A program made the position numbers and the translations under genes. Under the pieces are notes generated by a model. The model was not told the origin of the DNA. It was given only the letters and a program-made list of their open reading frames with translations, and searched no databases. Below, piece by piece: positions 63,675-64,000 of a DNA stretch of 64,000 bases (positions are counted from its first letter, which is position 1; every line of letters begins with the position of its first letter). The stretch covers positions 3,286,001 to 3,350,000 of the forward strand of contig NZ_CP053697.2 of the NCBI RefSeq assembly GCF_013200955.2, in the 5' to 3' direction. The DNA is from Pseudomonas campi. Its GTDB lineage: Bacteria; Pseudomonadota; Gammaproteobacteria; Pseudomonadales; Pseudomonadaceae.

Positions 63675-64000
63675 ATGCTCGATGCCGACCTTTGCTGGCA
63701 AGCCGTTTGCGCCCGGGATGCCGGGCGCGATGGCCAGTTCGTCTTCGCCGTGCGCAGCACCGGCATCTACTGCCGACCCAGTTGCCCGGCGCGCCGACCG
63801 AAGCGCGCCAACGTCAGTTTCCATACCGCCGCCGAGGCTGCCGAGGCTGCCGGATTTCGCCCGTGCAAGCGCTGTTCGCCACAGGGTAAGAGCCCGGCCG
63901 AACAGCTCGACGAGCTAGTGATCGCGGCCTGCCAATTGCTTCAGCACAGCGAGCCGGCACCGACCCTGGAGCAACTGGCCGCACGCATCGGCCTCTCCGC
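63675..64000 (+). CDS. ada: Ada-type methylphosphotriester-DNA methyltransferase/regulator, N-terminus only
   Basis: 108 residues visible; continues past the window. The zinc/Ada domain is complete: GIYCRPSCPARRPKRANVSFH with the acceptor Cys and zinc Cys, then GFRPCKRCSP. The AraC-type helix-turn-helix begins (LEQLAARIGLS). Transfers methyl groups from phosphotriesters to Cys and then activates repair genes. ATG 63675 has GAGGA seven bases upstream; ATG 63654 is an alternative. Confidence 0.9.
   Translation, partial: MLDADLCWQAVCARDAGRDGQFVFAVRSTGIYCRPSCPARRPKRANVSFHTAAEAAEAAGFRPCKRCSPQGKSPAEQLDELVIAACQLLQHSEPAPTLEQLAARIGLS

Overview
The window is high-GC DNA from the Pseudomonas lineage. 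This is judged from protein content and from gene order: mqo, a PA4642-type gene, a wbuC-type cupin, hpt, upp and uraA are arranged much as I recall for P. aeruginosa PA4640-PA4647, and a RIO-kinase gene lies near an HD-GYP response-regulator gene as in PA4780/PA4781. The intergenic DNA is rich in Pseudomonas-type REP palindromes. No rRNA, tRNA, phage, transposase or CRISPR locus was seen.

Region 1 (1-2.4 kb) holds ordinary chromosomal genes: a partial SRAP-family gene without the usual Cys2, two small proteins and a PlsC-type acyltransferase.

Region 2 (2.4-21 kb) is the most unusual part. Fifteen tightly packed minus-strand genes, plus one nearby minus-strand gene and one plus-strand gene, encode what looks like a self-contained second type II fatty-acid/polyketide synthase with its own export route. 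The synthase parts are a FabD-type transacylase, an AcpS, an ACP, a ketoreductase, a FabZ-like dehydratase, a FabL-like reductase and a FabB-like ketosynthase. There is also a single polypeptide joining an intact ketosynthase to a catalytically dead, chain-length-factor-like ketosynthase domain, and two more divergent ketosynthase-fold proteins. A GcvT-like folate-fold protein sits beside the ACP. Export candidates are a Lol/MacB-type ATPase and permease with a periplasmic partner, a LolA-like protein and an outer-membrane barrel. No cluster-specific regulator, ammonia-lyase, acyl ligase or thioesterase is visible. The product is unknown.

Region 3 (21-32 kb) is core metabolism: YajG lipoprotein, malate:quinone oxidoreductase, SulP/DauA transporter, purine and pyrimidine salvage (hpt, upp, uraA), a DUF4177 pair and polyphosphate kinase 2. 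Region 4 (32-40 kb) has a RecQ helicase, a DUF2235 hydrolase, a cupredoxin-like protein overlapping a GGDEF-EAL protein, and a Bcr/CflA efflux pump. Region 5 (40-46 kb) is an RND pump with a divergent TetR regulator and a TtgR/AcrR-like operator. Region 6 (46-52 kb) is copper homeostasis (CopZ-like chaperone, CopA with a CueR box, CueR) and a TonB-dependent siderophore receptor. Region 7 (52-64 kb) carries a methyltransferase, a ferritin, an EamA transporter, a RIO kinase, then a signalling block (GGDEF-EAL, degenerate HD-GYP, hybrid histidine kinase) and the start of ada.

Several dispersed repeat families sit in the gaps. One is a ~147-bp element with terminal inverted repeats (three full copies plus remnants). 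Others are REP-type palindromes, several of which supply the stop codon of the gene next to them.
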